64,000 nucleotides of DNA, from the NCBI GenBank assembly GCA_004208945.1, contig SGPE01000024.1, positions 1 through 64,000 of the forward strand, written 5' to 3'. Each line of letters opens with the position of its first letter. The first letter of the stretch is position 1. Shown here one piece after another: positions 43,664 through 51,729 of the stretch. The notes below the pieces were generated by a model. The model worked only from the letters and a program-made list of their open reading frames with translations. It ran no database searches and had not been told where the DNA came from. The DNA comes from Pseudoalteromonas sp. CO133X. GTDB taxonomy: Bacteria; Pseudomonadota; Gammaproteobacteria; Enterobacterales; Alteromonadaceae. A program made the position numbers and the translations under genes.

Positions 43664-44746
43664 ATGATTAATAAGTTAACCACACTTTGTGCTGCAATGA
43701 TGCTTGTAAGCACTGCGACGTATGCTAATGAGCAAACGGTTTATCAATTTCCTCAGGTGCAATCTTCATCTGCGGCGCAGTTACAAATGCTTGAAAAAGA
43801 TAGCGTTGAGTATTGGCAGAAGGTTTCGGGCAAAGAGCTTAAGCGCGGTGTGCCACTGTATGTAAACCAAGTTGATAATTTTATTCGTATCGCGCCAAAA
43901 GCACGCTTTGATAGTGGTGAGGTGTTTAAACCTAATGATTTACAGCTCGATAAGTTATCAATTAAAGATGCAAACTCCCAGCCGTTATCAATACAAGCCG
44001 TTGCGTCACAGCAAAAAATGCAAAATGCTGGATTTAATGACGGTAGTGTAGGGCTTAGGCTTGGTCAGGTAGGTGCTAAGGCAATGTTAAAAACAAGCCA
44101 AACCCTAAACGACAGCGACACTTATTTAGTACATGTAATTGAAAAAGACTCACGTAACGCCTTACATGCTAAAACACAGTTTAAAGTGAAGGATCAGCAG
44201 CAACGTTTAGGCATACAGCTAAGTATGGGTCAAAAGCGCTTTAAAGATAAGCAGGTGAAACTAAGTTTATACAGCCCTGAAGGCGAGCTGCTTGATGTGC
44301 GTTATGAAAATGGTGAAGCGGTGCTTAAATACCCACTTGAAACCCTAGGTGCCGTAAATGGTTACTATGAACTTGAGGCAAGTGTTAAAGCGGTGGTAAA
44401 TGGGCAAATAGTGAAACGCTCTATAAAAATGCCGTTTGTGCACAGTTCGCAAACCATCACCATGGATAACGCGAAAGTGACAGCACTTGGTAATAACCAA
44501 TTCCAAGCTCAGGTACCTGTGCAAGTAACCGATGCTGGCCGCTACGCGATTCGCGCAACGTTAACAGGCATGGGCGATAAAGGTAAACGCGTAAAGCTTG
44601 CGACGGTTGAGGTTGCAAAGCAGATTAATGGTCAAGATAACTTTATGATGCCGTTTTCTGTGGCTAAAGCTGCCAAAGCACCATTTGAGTTGGTGGATAT
44701 TGAACTTACCGATCAAACGCGAATGTTAAAGTTTGCAGGAGAATAA
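43664..44746 (+). CDS. Exported DUF4785-like protein, partner of the hydrolase
   Basis: Signal peptide MINKLTTLCAAMMLVSTATYA, then 340 residues dominated by beta-strand sequence and two or three Ig-like stretches (KVKLSLYSPEGELLDVRYENGE, YRYAIRATLTGMGDKGK-like end). Overall layout resembles DUF4785 proteins of Legionella and Alteromonadales, but this is by memory of the family. No catalytic motif is seen. Being ten bases downstream of a secreted hydrolase, it may be a chaperone, inhibitor or surface partner of it. A strong hairpin terminator follows. Confidence 0.6.
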   Translation: MINKLTTLCAAMMLVSTATYANEQTVYQFPQVQSSSAAQLQMLEKDSVEYWQKVSGKELKRGVPLYVNQVDNFIRIAPKARFDSGEVFKPNDLQLDKLSIKDANSQPLSIQAVASQQKMQNAGFNDGSVGLRLGQVGAKAMLKTSQTLNDSDTYLVHVIEKDSRNALHAKTQFKVKDQQQRLGIQLSMGQKRFKDKQVKLSLYSPEGELLDVRYENGEAVLKYPLETLGAVNGYYELEASVKAVVNGQIVKRSIKMPFVHSSQTITMDNAKVTALGNNQFQAQVPVQVTDAGRYAIRATLTGMGDKGKRVKLATVEVAKQINGQDNFMMPFSVAKAAKAPFELVDIELTDQTRMLKFAGE

Positions 44747-44770
44747 AGGCCAAGCAATATGCAATGGGTT

Positions 44771-44800
44771 GGAGGTTGTAGTACAACCTCCGACTTTTTA
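44771..44800 (+). terminator. Intrinsic terminator after the DUF4785-like gene
   Basis: GGAGGTTGTA and TACAACCTCC form a perfect stem with almost no loop, followed by GACTTTTTA. Confidence 0.85.
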
Positions 44801-44861
44801 GGGGCTATTTTTAGTTGCTTTAGGGAGTTATTTAGCGAGTATGAATACGGTGGTAATGGGT

Positions 44862-47564
44862 TTATTCGTTATTCGCCAAAACGGGTTTTTCTGTCATTGT
44901 GTTTACTATCTTTTCAATACATGCGTGCTTGTCTACAACCCACAGTCCGTAGCTTATGGGTAGCATCTCAATGCCGGCACGTTTGAATCGTTTATAGGTG
45001 TTTAGCTCAAAAAAGGTGGCCCAAGGGCCAGGAAAACCAATGAGATCAACCGCTAAGTAGCGGCCATTGTGACGACATAAAATATCAACTTCTGTACCTG
45101 CTATTGTGTAACCAGGCCATGTTTCAATGGCTCGTTTATTCAGTTCATTGATCACCTCATGCTGAAATTGATCAAGTTGGTTTTGAATAGAGTGTTTAGC
45201 TTCAAATTCACTGATGCTTGTAAGGTATTTTTGTAATAGGTTTTGTTTGGGAAGTTGGCTTTCATCAACCGATAAAAATAGCACTTGTAGTTGGCGTGCT
45301 CGGGTGATTGTGACGTTAAAAACATCAGCTTTATTTAAATAGGCTGCGGCTCGTTTAGATTCATTGTCGAGTGAAAAAGAGATCAACATTATATCCCTTT
45401 CTTCGCCCTGAAAGCCAAACGGGGTAGCGGCACGTATTTTATGTTTTGTTATCTCCGATTCACTAAAGGTTGTGGCTATTTCTTTAGCTATGTCGTCGGC
45501 TTGTTGCCTAAACGGTGAAATTACCCCTATGCTATGGTTAACCCCCGTTTTTTCATCTTCCTGTATTTGTGTTTTTATAAACTCTATAACACTCAAGGTT
45601 TCTTGATGATTTACCCCTGTTTTGTTTCTGGTGCCGTTAATGCGTTTTACATGTAAATAGCCACTGCTGGTACAGGGCTTATGTTGCATTACTTTCAATT
45701 TATTTTGATAAAAGTGCTGGTTACTAAAGTGAATAAGCTCTGGCTTACTTCTAAAGTGTTCATCAAGAAACGCAATGTTTGCTTGGCGATTAATTGAGTT
45801 TAGTGCTAAATCTAAAATTGAGTTATCACGATAACTTACAATACCTTGGCTATTATGAGATAAGTTATGCTGTGTTTTAAATTGTGTTTCTTTATGTTTT
45901 GCCAAAAAAGAGTAGTGCCTTAATTGTTTAGTATCGCCTACGATAAGTGCTCTTTTAGCGCGATAAAGGGCAGGAATACAGCTACTAATATTACATTGAG
46001 TTGCTTCATCAATAATAACAAGATCAAACATTTCTGCTTTTAGTGGCAGAACACGGTGTAAGGTATTTAAGCTCACTAACCACACCGGAAATGCAGACAA
46101 AAGCGCACTGTATTCAATATTATCAAATAACTCGAACTGTCGTTTTGATGTGCGGCTACGTATTGCTTTATTAAAGGCTTGCAGAGATTGGCGCTGTGTT
46201 TCTACAAGTGTTTTAAGGTTTTTGAGTTTCAGTGCATTTAAATAGTTACTCGCGAGTAACTCTCTTTGCATATGTTGCGTGTTTATTTCATCTAAGGCTG
46301 ACCACTGCTTTGTTAGTTGTTGAATTTTGCTTTTCACTAAAGTTAAGTAAAGGCGTTTTATCCATTGAGGCGATTTGTCTTCAATATTTTTTAACCGCTG
46401 CCCTCTGATAATCGCTTTCTCACAAAACTTAAGGAAGCGTAGCTCTAGCGTATTTAATTGGCTGTTGAGCTGTGTAAGCTCTAGCTCACACTCATTGGGC
46501 TCTTTATTTAATTCATTTGAAAAATAGCCTGCAAGTAAAGATTCTAAGTAATCTTTTAGCTTCGATAAAAATGCGTTTTGACCCGCTCTTATAGAGATAT
46601 CACTTAAGTTAAAGTTTTCATCGAGTTTACTGGCAATAACATCTAAAGCCGCATCATTATTTGCGACAACAAGCACTGACTGACCCCTTGCTATATGCTC
46701 AGCAGCAACAGCGGCTATGGTGTAGCTTTTTCCTGTTCCTGGCGGGCCAGATACACACCCTAATGAGCTATTAGCAGCAATTTCAATCACTTTTTTCTGC
46801 GAAGAGGAGAGTAATCCTGGCAAGTAATTAAACTTTAGTTGTGCTGCGTTACTAGTTGTATTTGTATGGGTAAATAGACTAGCCAATGGGGCAGGCAATG
46901 TGTTTGAAGCTGTAATTTCTTCTAACTCATGGAGTATACCGCGAGAGCTTCTTGAGCGCTCAACAAAGGTAAGCATAGATACCGGTAATAACGAGGCTGT
47001 TTTTCTTTTTAAAGCACGCTGAATGGCGTCTGCATCTGTAAGCTCGGGATAGTTTAGTAACTCAAGTAGGTTAAGCTCAATAGGGCTGCCTTTGAGTAGT
47101 GAAGTCCAATAATGAGGTGATTTAATATCTACAGAGTTGGTAATGTGGTGAACTGAGTCTTCCTCAGGCATCAGTAGTTGAATCAACGGTTCATTGACTT
47201 CAGGCACTGGGTTATTAGTTGAAAAGTAATAATCCTCACCGTCTTTTTCTATGCTTGCTTCGTTGAATAAAATAGGGGAAACAACCGATTTCATTTCACC
47301 TTTTATTTCTAATTTACCAACGACAATAAACCTGACATAAAGCAAAACCCGCTCGCGTTGATATATTTCAACACGTTTAACCATTTGCTCGGCAAATTCG
47401 CTAGGCAATGGAAGCCGAGGTAAAAAGCCTGAGCCCAGCTCATCTTTTCCTTCGAGAACGAAACTGTCTTCCTTCTTTAACTTATTGAGATTCCATAAAT
47501 TAAGGTCTGCGCTATCTTCTTTATAGCAATCTCGATAATAAGAAAGGATATTTTGAACGTTCAA
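44862..47564 (-). CDS. UPF1-like superfamily 1 helicase with C-terminal nuclease-like domain
   Basis: The 900-residue protein has an N-terminal region of about 240 residues of unclear fold. The helicase core follows: Walker A GPPGTGKS (about 273-280), LVVANNDAALDVI (Ia), DLVIIDEATQCNIS (II), LIVGDTKQLRHY (III), LDEHFRSKPELIHFSN (IV), GVISPFRQQADDIAKE, AATPFGFQGEERDIMLISFS (V) and FNVTITRARQLQVLFLS (VI). A coiled-coil insert lies between Ia and II. The last 110 residues (TEVDILCRHNGRYLAVDLIG...FELNTYKRFKRAG) resemble a PD-(D/E)xK or Vsr-like nuclease fold. Such single-chain helicase-nucleases occur in anti-phage systems, but this one is alone. Defence or RNA/DNA quality control are both possible. 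Confidence 0.75.
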   Translation of the reverse strand: MNVQNILSYYRDCYKEDSADLNLWNLNKLKKEDSFVLEGKDELGSGFLPRLPLPSEFAEQMVKRVEIYQRERVLLYVRFIVVGKLEIKGEMKSVVSPILFNEASIEKDGEDYYFSTNNPVPEVNEPLIQLLMPEEDSVHHITNSVDIKSPHYWTSLLKGSPIELNLLELLNYPELTDADAIQRALKRKTASLLPVSMLTFVERSRSSRGILHELEEITASNTLPAPLASLFTHTNTTSNAAQLKFNYLPGLLSSSQKKVIEIAANSSLGCVSGPPGTGKSYTIAAVAAEHIARGQSVLVVANNDAALDVIASKLDENFNLSDISIRAGQNAFLSKLKDYLESLLAGYFSNELNKEPNECELELTQLNSQLNTLELRFLKFCEKAIIRGQRLKNIEDKSPQWIKRLYLTLVKSKIQQLTKQWSALDEINTQHMQRELLASNYLNALKLKNLKTLVETQRQSLQAFNKAIRSRTSKRQFELFDNIEYSALLSAFPVWLVSLNTLHRVLPLKAEMFDLVIIDEATQCNISSCIPALYRAKRALIVGDTKQLRHYSFLAKHKETQFKTQHNLSHNSQGIVSYRDNSILDLALNSINRQANIAFLDEHFRSKPELIHFSNQHFYQNKLKVMQHKPCTSSGYLHVKRINGTRNKTGVNHQETLSVIEFIKTQIQEDEKTGVNHSIGVISPFRQQADDIAKEIATTFSESEITKHKIRAATPFGFQGEERDIMLISFSLDNESKRAAAYLNKADVFNVTITRARQLQVLFLSVDESQLPKQNLLQKYLTSISEFEAKHSIQNQLDQFQHEVINELNKRAIETWPGYTIAGTEVDILCRHNGRYLAVDLIGFPGPWATFFELNTYKRFKRAGIEMLPISYGLWVVDKHACIEKIVNTMTEKPVLANNE

Positions 47565-47771
47565 GATTAAATTCCATTTTTAAAAGTCAGTTTGCTGGTA
47601 ATTTATAACATAAAACTTGTGGGTTAACAGTGGTTTCTGAAGGGTAGGCTGATGCTAGGTATCGGCATAGATTATACAAGGTTTGTTCGTAAAAAGCGTT
47701 ACATCCGCTTTGGTAAGCGCCTAAATGAAGTCATATTTATATACTATGGATTTTAGTAAAAATTATTTATT

Positions 47772-47806
47772 ACTTAATGCGTTACATTATTTGTAACGCA
47801 TTAAGT
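47772..47806 (-). terminator. Strong 15-bp hairpin after the unknown exported protein gene
   Basis: ACTTAATGCGTTACA and TGTAACGCATTAAGT are perfectly complementary around a 5-base loop. It begins 10 bp past the stop of the minus-strand gene and leads into AT-rich sequence with T runs on that strand. The rest of the 47565-47815 spacer shows nothing. Confidence 0.75.
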
Positions 47807-47815
47807 AAGGGGTAA

Positions 47816-48571
47816 TCAATAAGAGGGGAAACAAGTTATTTGGCTTGTAAGGTCATCTTTATCGCCAGTAAAAGTTATCCGGCAAGTATACTTTTTGGCT
47901 CTAATGTAATTAACAATTGCATTGTGGATTTTTTGAGTTCTTTCCCAATAGTTTAAATCATTGCCTTTTTCAATTTCAAAAACTAATTTATTATTAGCGA
48001 GACTTAAAACAACAACTTCCGGCATATCCTCACAACCAGATGCTGTAATTTCACAGACCGACATTGCAACTCCATTTCTAGAGTTTACAACAAATTTTAT
48101 TGGGCTTTCTTTTGTCTTCTGATCCTTTGCTTTATCAAATATTTCGTTGACGGAACGGGTCCCTAACTGGGTTGCGATGCCTTCGATAAATTTGTTTGCT
48201 ATATTTTTTCGGCCAGAGACTTGTTCTCTTACAAGTGGTACAGATGAGCTTACATCGCTATTGCTTCCAGAGCCCACAAAGTGAGCTACATTGCATGTAG
48301 GACAAGGAGCTCCATTTTGAGTATATATGTAATTTTGTTGAGATAATGTTGAAACAACATAGTCATAAAAGGCCTCTTCAGGCTCTATATCGTCAGGAAT
48401 AATGAATGTATAATCTATTTCTCCCATAGCAGAGTCGGAAGCAGAAACCTGTATTTCCTCTCCATACCTATTTTCGTAAAAAAAGATTAATTTATCGTTA
48501 CTTAGTACAGGGGCAGAGTATGTAAATAGGTAAAGTATGATAGATACAATTAAAAGTTTGAAGTTAGGCAT
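47816..48571 (-). CDS. Exported protein of unknown function
   Basis: The N-terminus MPNFKLLIVSIILYLFTYSAPVLS is a clear signal peptide. The 227-residue mature part is acidic at its start, contains a CPTC motif (NGAPCPTCNVAHF) that could be redox-active or structural, a further Cys pair (SVCEITASGC) and a C-terminal half rich in strands with two more cysteines (YTCRITF, ITCFPSY). No family is recognised. It is a single gene upstream of, and in the same direction as, the helicase gene, separated by a terminator, so the two are probably not co-transcribed. Confidence 0.65.
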   Translation of the reverse strand: MPNFKLLIVSIILYLFTYSAPVLSNDKLIFFYENRYGEEIQVSASDSAMGEIDYTFIIPDDIEPEEAFYDYVVSTLSQQNYIYTQNGAPCPTCNVAHFVGSGSNSDVSSSVPLVREQVSGRKNIANKFIEGIATQLGTRSVNEIFDKAKDQKTKESPIKFVVNSRNGVAMSVCEITASGCEDMPEVVVLSLANNKLVFEIEKGNDLNYWERTQKIHNAIVNYIRAKKYTCRITFTGDKDDLTSQITCFPSY

Positions 48572-48693
48572 ATAATTTCCTTATTGTTTTATAAATTTGC
48601 GATTAATCTAAAAACGTACCAATCCATATGGTTCACGCTAACCCTAAATTTCTCTTCATATGAAGTCAAGCTGTACTCGACAACAGCTATTAG

Positions 48694-48870
48694 TTTTGGA
48701 GGAATGTGCTTGATGGCCGTGGAGAAAAGAAAGAAGGCTTTAGCTGTACAAGGCAACTGAAAGTGGATGATATTGTATTAACGTTTGATTTGGAAAACAC
48801 TCATATCCCTGTTTCTAAACACATTGATGAGTTTCTTGTAAATCAGTTAAATAACTGGCGCTGTGATTAA
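48694..48870 (+). pseudogene. Probable gene remnant (C-terminal fragment)
   Basis: An open frame ends in a TAA at 48870 and reads RNVLDGRGEKKEGFSC, then TRQLKVDDIVLTFDLENTHI and PVSKHIDEFLVNQLNNWRC. Its protein-like composition and lack of a start with a ribosome site suggest the tail of a lost gene. No family could be named. The spacer also holds a CTTCATATGAAG palindrome (48654-48665). Confidence 0.35.
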
Positions 48871-48959
48871 GGTAACTTTTTAATTAAATGATGTGTATAG
48901 TATTGTCTTTTTATAGGTGTTAAATACATCTTAAATATTCTCACGTAAACGAGAGGACT

Positions 48960-49544
48960 TTGAACTACTTAGCTCACCTTTATTTTGCAAAATCGACAGC
49001 AGATTCACATTTTGGTAATTTGCTGGGGGATTTTGGCGGGCGTAGACATGTAAACGGTTTGCCCGTAACAGTCAAAAATGCGCTTGAAAATCACTATTTA
49101 GTAGACCGATTTACCGATGCACATCCTTTAGTAAAAGAAGCTAAACACTTCTTTTCACCACAGCGTAAGCGTTTTGCCAGTGTTGCCATTGATGTGGTTT
49201 TTGATCACTTTCTTATTCAGCATTGGCATCGTTTTAACGACCAGCCATTAGCAGATTTCAAACACCAAAGTTATGGGCTGTTAAATGCACGCCAAGCCTT
49301 GATGCCCGCACGTATGCAACAAGTTGTCACGAGTATGACCAATAATGACTGGTTCAAAGAGTATGAAACGGTCGCTGGAGTAGGGCTTGCGCTTGATAAT
49401 ATCGCAAGGCGTATTCGTTTTAGTAATAACTTTTCAGGGGCAGCTGAGGATATTACCCGTCATTACCATGAATTAGATGCCGTTTTTTTAGCATTTTTTC
49501 CAGAGCTAGTTGAGCACGTGAAGATACACAATCTTGAAAGGTGA
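48960..49544 (+). CDS. acpH: Acyl carrier protein phosphodiesterase (AcpH)
   Basis: A 194-residue protein with the AcpH/HD-like pattern: NYLAHLYFAKSTADSHFGNLLGDF at the N-terminus, DRFTDAHPLV, and AIDVVFDHFLIQHW with the conserved Asp/His. It removes the 4'-phosphopantetheine group from acyl carrier protein in the cytoplasm. The start codon is TTG: the family begins at this residue (E. coli starts MNFLAHLHLA), no ATG is near, and GAGAGG precedes it at rather short spacing. It is a single gene. Confidence 0.88.
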   Translation: MNYLAHLYFAKSTADSHFGNLLGDFGGRRHVNGLPVTVKNALENHYLVDRFTDAHPLVKEAKHFFSPQRKRFASVAIDVVFDHFLIQHWHRFNDQPLADFKHQSYGLLNARQALMPARMQQVVTSMTNNDWFKEYETVAGVGLALDNIARRIRFSNNFSGAAEDITRHYHELDAVFLAFFPELVEHVKIHNLER

Positions 49545-49827
49545 AAAGTTGTAATAAATAGTGATATGCCTTTACTGTTTAACTAAGCAAGTATTGGTAC
49601 TTTATTTATAAAAATAGAATAATTAATGCGCTATGTTTTTCTTTGTACTATTTATAATATATTTTAAGCTAAGTTTAATTTTTACTTATTTTATTCTTTC
49701 GCTCGGTTTGATGTTTGATAATTATTTGATTCTATATATTTCATGTTCGATTTAAATTAATACAGTTGAAGCCTTAAGTCTTATTTAGTATTGTTTTTTC
49801 GTAATATATTTAACAAGGAATTTAATA

Positions 49828-50232
49828 ATGTTTAAAAAAGTAACTGTTGCGTTAATTGCAATTTCGACTTCGGTTTTAGTAGGCTGTGGCTCGACTCCAC
49901 CAATTCAAGCGCAAGATAAAACAGTTTCTTATCAAGGAAAAACACTTACTTTTGGCGGTCAGTACGATAAAAGTCGTAATGAATTAGCGCTTACTGTAAA
50001 TGGCGATCCTGTGATGAAAGGGCGTTTTCCTCCTTACACACCAACATTAAACTTAAACGCAGATTATCAAGAGCTTGATATTTCAAGTTATTGCTACTTT
50101 GGTTCAGTGTTAAGTCGTGATGGCGGTGTTTTCGGTATTGTTGCCGGTGCAGTACAGAGCGCAACGTCAAAAAGTGGCGATAAATGCGAAGTTAAAATTG
50201 CGGGTGAAATTGTAGAACATCTGTATTTCTAA
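49828..50232 (+). CDS. Small lipoprotein of unknown function
   Basis: The signal peptide MFKKVTVALIAISTSVLVGC has a perfect lipobox LVGC. The mature 115 residues are beta-rich with two cysteines (SYCYF and KCEVKI), and a glycine-rich stretch (GGVFGIVAGAVQSATSKSGDKC). AAGGA lies nine bases before the ATG. The 283-bp spacer upstream is very AT-rich with no other feature. No family is recognised. The gene is followed by a terminator and a convergent gene. Confidence 0.7.
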   Translation: MFKKVTVALIAISTSVLVGCGSTPPIQAQDKTVSYQGKTLTFGGQYDKSRNELALTVNGDPVMKGRFPPYTPTLNLNADYQELDISSYCYFGSVLSRDGGVFGIVAGAVQSATSKSGDKCEVKIAGEIVEHLYF

Positions 50233-50342
50233 GCTCGTTTTAACTAGCTGATGTTGTAATAAAAAGGTTTAACACTGTTGATAAATGAAATGACGTATTA
50301 AAAATAAAATTTTATCTACTGGTGTGGTTAAATCGTTTATTT

Positions 50343-50378
50343 AAAGGTGTGAGCTTTACTTAAGTTCACACCTTTTTA
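50343..50378 (+). terminator. Intrinsic terminator between convergent genes
   Basis: AAAGGTGTGA and TCACACCTTT pair across a 13-base loop with a T run after, about 110 bp past the lipoprotein stop. Confidence 0.85.
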
Positions 50379-50438
50379 ATTATAGGCTCAAGTTATACCA
50401 TGTACGGTATTAAAACCGCTACTTGTCGATAGACAAAG

Positions 50439-50747
50439 TTAATCATCAGGGCCTTTTAAGGTAAACACTAAGTGCCTGCGCATGTCTTTTAGAATCACGC
50501 CTTTTTTCAGCATTGCTGCACTCAAGCGTTTCTGCCATTTCAACAGCTCAGGGCTTGCTGTATCTAATGTTTGCTGGTTTTCAAACTGAAAGCACAAAAG
50601 TAAAGAGCCTGGGAATAGGTGATATTCAACATCAAACCAGCATTGCAGCATACCTTCAAGTTCAGCGCGGCCTTGCTCTTCAAGGGCGTCGGCAACATTA
50701 AGAACCAGTGCCTGTTGCTTTTGTTGTACTTTCGAGAGTGTTTTCAT
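50439..50747 (-). CDS. Small cytoplasmic protein of unknown function
   Basis: About 102 residues from the ATG giving MKTLSKVQQKQQALVLNVADALEEQGR; an ATG eight codons earlier is also possible. The sequence has an N-terminal helix, then ELEGMLQCWFDVEYHLFPGSLLLCFQF and a basic C-terminal helix (KDMRRHLVFTLKG). No export signal or membrane segment is seen. Such short proteins are conserved in Alteromonadales, but no family name can be given. It is convergent to the lipoprotein and divergent from the membrane protein. Confidence 0.6.
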   Translation of the reverse strand: MKTLSKVQQKQQALVLNVADALEEQGRAELEGMLQCWFDVEYHLFPGSLLLCFQFENQQTLDTASPELLKWQKRLSAAMLKKGVILKDMRRHLVFTLKGPDD

Positions 50748-50957
50748 TGGGTGCCTTGTATTCATCAACAAAATTTAAATCATTAAAAGTAGCCACTTCT
50801 AATGATTGCGTGCAATTTACCATAGATTTTTTATTTGATGGCATTTTAGTTTTGAGCGAGGTTCGTTTTATGTTTACTCATAGTGCTGGTTCAGGTATAA
50901 AATCTTTAAATAGCAATAAGTTACTTATTACAAATTTTAATATAAAAAGGAATTTTT

Positions 50958-51677
50958 ATGGGGTCGATGGCCAAGCACTCACTTGAATTAGATTTAAATG
51001 ACAAAAACTGGTTTCGATACGCCGCTTTTAAAGGGAAGTCGTCATTAACCGAGGACTCAATAACTGAGTTAGAGACATTACCAGGTCTTGCGGTTTTATC
51101 TGGCAGGGCAGAAGTTCTGTTTGCATTTATGGTATTCGCTATTTCGCTTTCGGCCTTTTATTTAAAAGATGCAGTGCTCCCTTGGTTGGCTTTTTTGATT
51201 TGTCTTGGCAGTTTTTTAGCTGTGTTTATCACAAAACGCATCATGACTTACAAAAAGTATGGTTTTGGCTTTAAATGGGCAATGACCATAAGCAAGAATG
51301 AGCTTAAAATTGATAAATTGACGTTTAAAAAGCACACAAATCGTATAGTCACAATTGCTAGAGACGACATTGCAGAGGTGATATTTAATTATACAATGGA
51401 TCTTAAGCACAGGCGGAAGTTTGGTGAAGCACATAGGAGGCTACCAAGTTTACATGTTTGTGAAATCCACTTAAAAAATGGCGATAAGCTTGAAATTGAC
51501 GGGATGCGGGTAGGGCTATTTAACGTTTTATACTTAATGGTTTTCCATGATTACCCGCTTAGTTTTAGGGGGACGTTAGCGGGTGGAGCAGGCAATGTTT
51601 CAATTTTACTGCTTCGTATGTGTGCTCTTTCGGCAATTGCGAGTTCACTTAGTATGCTTTTTTTTAATTTAAAATAG
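50958..51677 (+). CDS. Membrane protein with PH-like cytoplasmic domain
   Basis: Two hydrophobic helices (residues about 52-70 and 75-93) follow an N-terminal cytoplasmic stretch. Then comes a beta-rich domain with the order FKWAMTISKNELKIDKL, RIVTIARDDIAEVIFNY, and LHVCEIHLKNGDKLEIDGM, typical of bacterial PH-like domains. A final hydrophobic helix ends the protein. AAAAGG lies about eight bases upstream of the ATG. The role is unknown. The chitinase gene is convergent and shares a bidirectional terminator with it. Confidence 0.65.
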   Translation: MGSMAKHSLELDLNDKNWFRYAAFKGKSSLTEDSITELETLPGLAVLSGRAEVLFAFMVFAISLSAFYLKDAVLPWLAFLICLGSFLAVFITKRIMTYKKYGFGFKWAMTISKNELKIDKLTFKKHTNRIVTIARDDIAEVIFNYTMDLKHRRKFGEAHRRLPSLHVCEIHLKNGDKLEIDGMRVGLFNVLYLMVFHDYPLSFRGTLAGGAGNVSILLLRMCALSAIASSLSMLFFNLK

Positions 51678-51687
51678 AGTGTTTGTT

Positions 51688-51719
51688 AAAGCTCACATTA
51701 CAGATGTTCTGTGAGCTTT
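51688..51719. terminator. Bidirectional terminator
   Basis: AAAGCTCACA and TGTGAGCTTT pair around a 12-base loop between two convergent genes; T-rich sequence flanks it on the plus side. Confidence 0.85.
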
Positions 51720-51729
51720 AATAATCGTA

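Noticed and set aside
44759..44986. Small plus-strand gene after the DUF4785-like gene
   Set aside because: It starts at a terminator hairpin and runs into the 3' end of the helicase gene on the other strand.
47772..47806. Operator-type palindrome
   Set aside because: Position 10 bp after a stop codon and AT/T-rich flank fit a terminator better.
44862..48571. Two-gene defence system of helicase plus the unknown exported protein
   Set aside because: A strong hairpin terminator lies between them and the second protein is exported, so a joint cytoplasmic role is unlikely.
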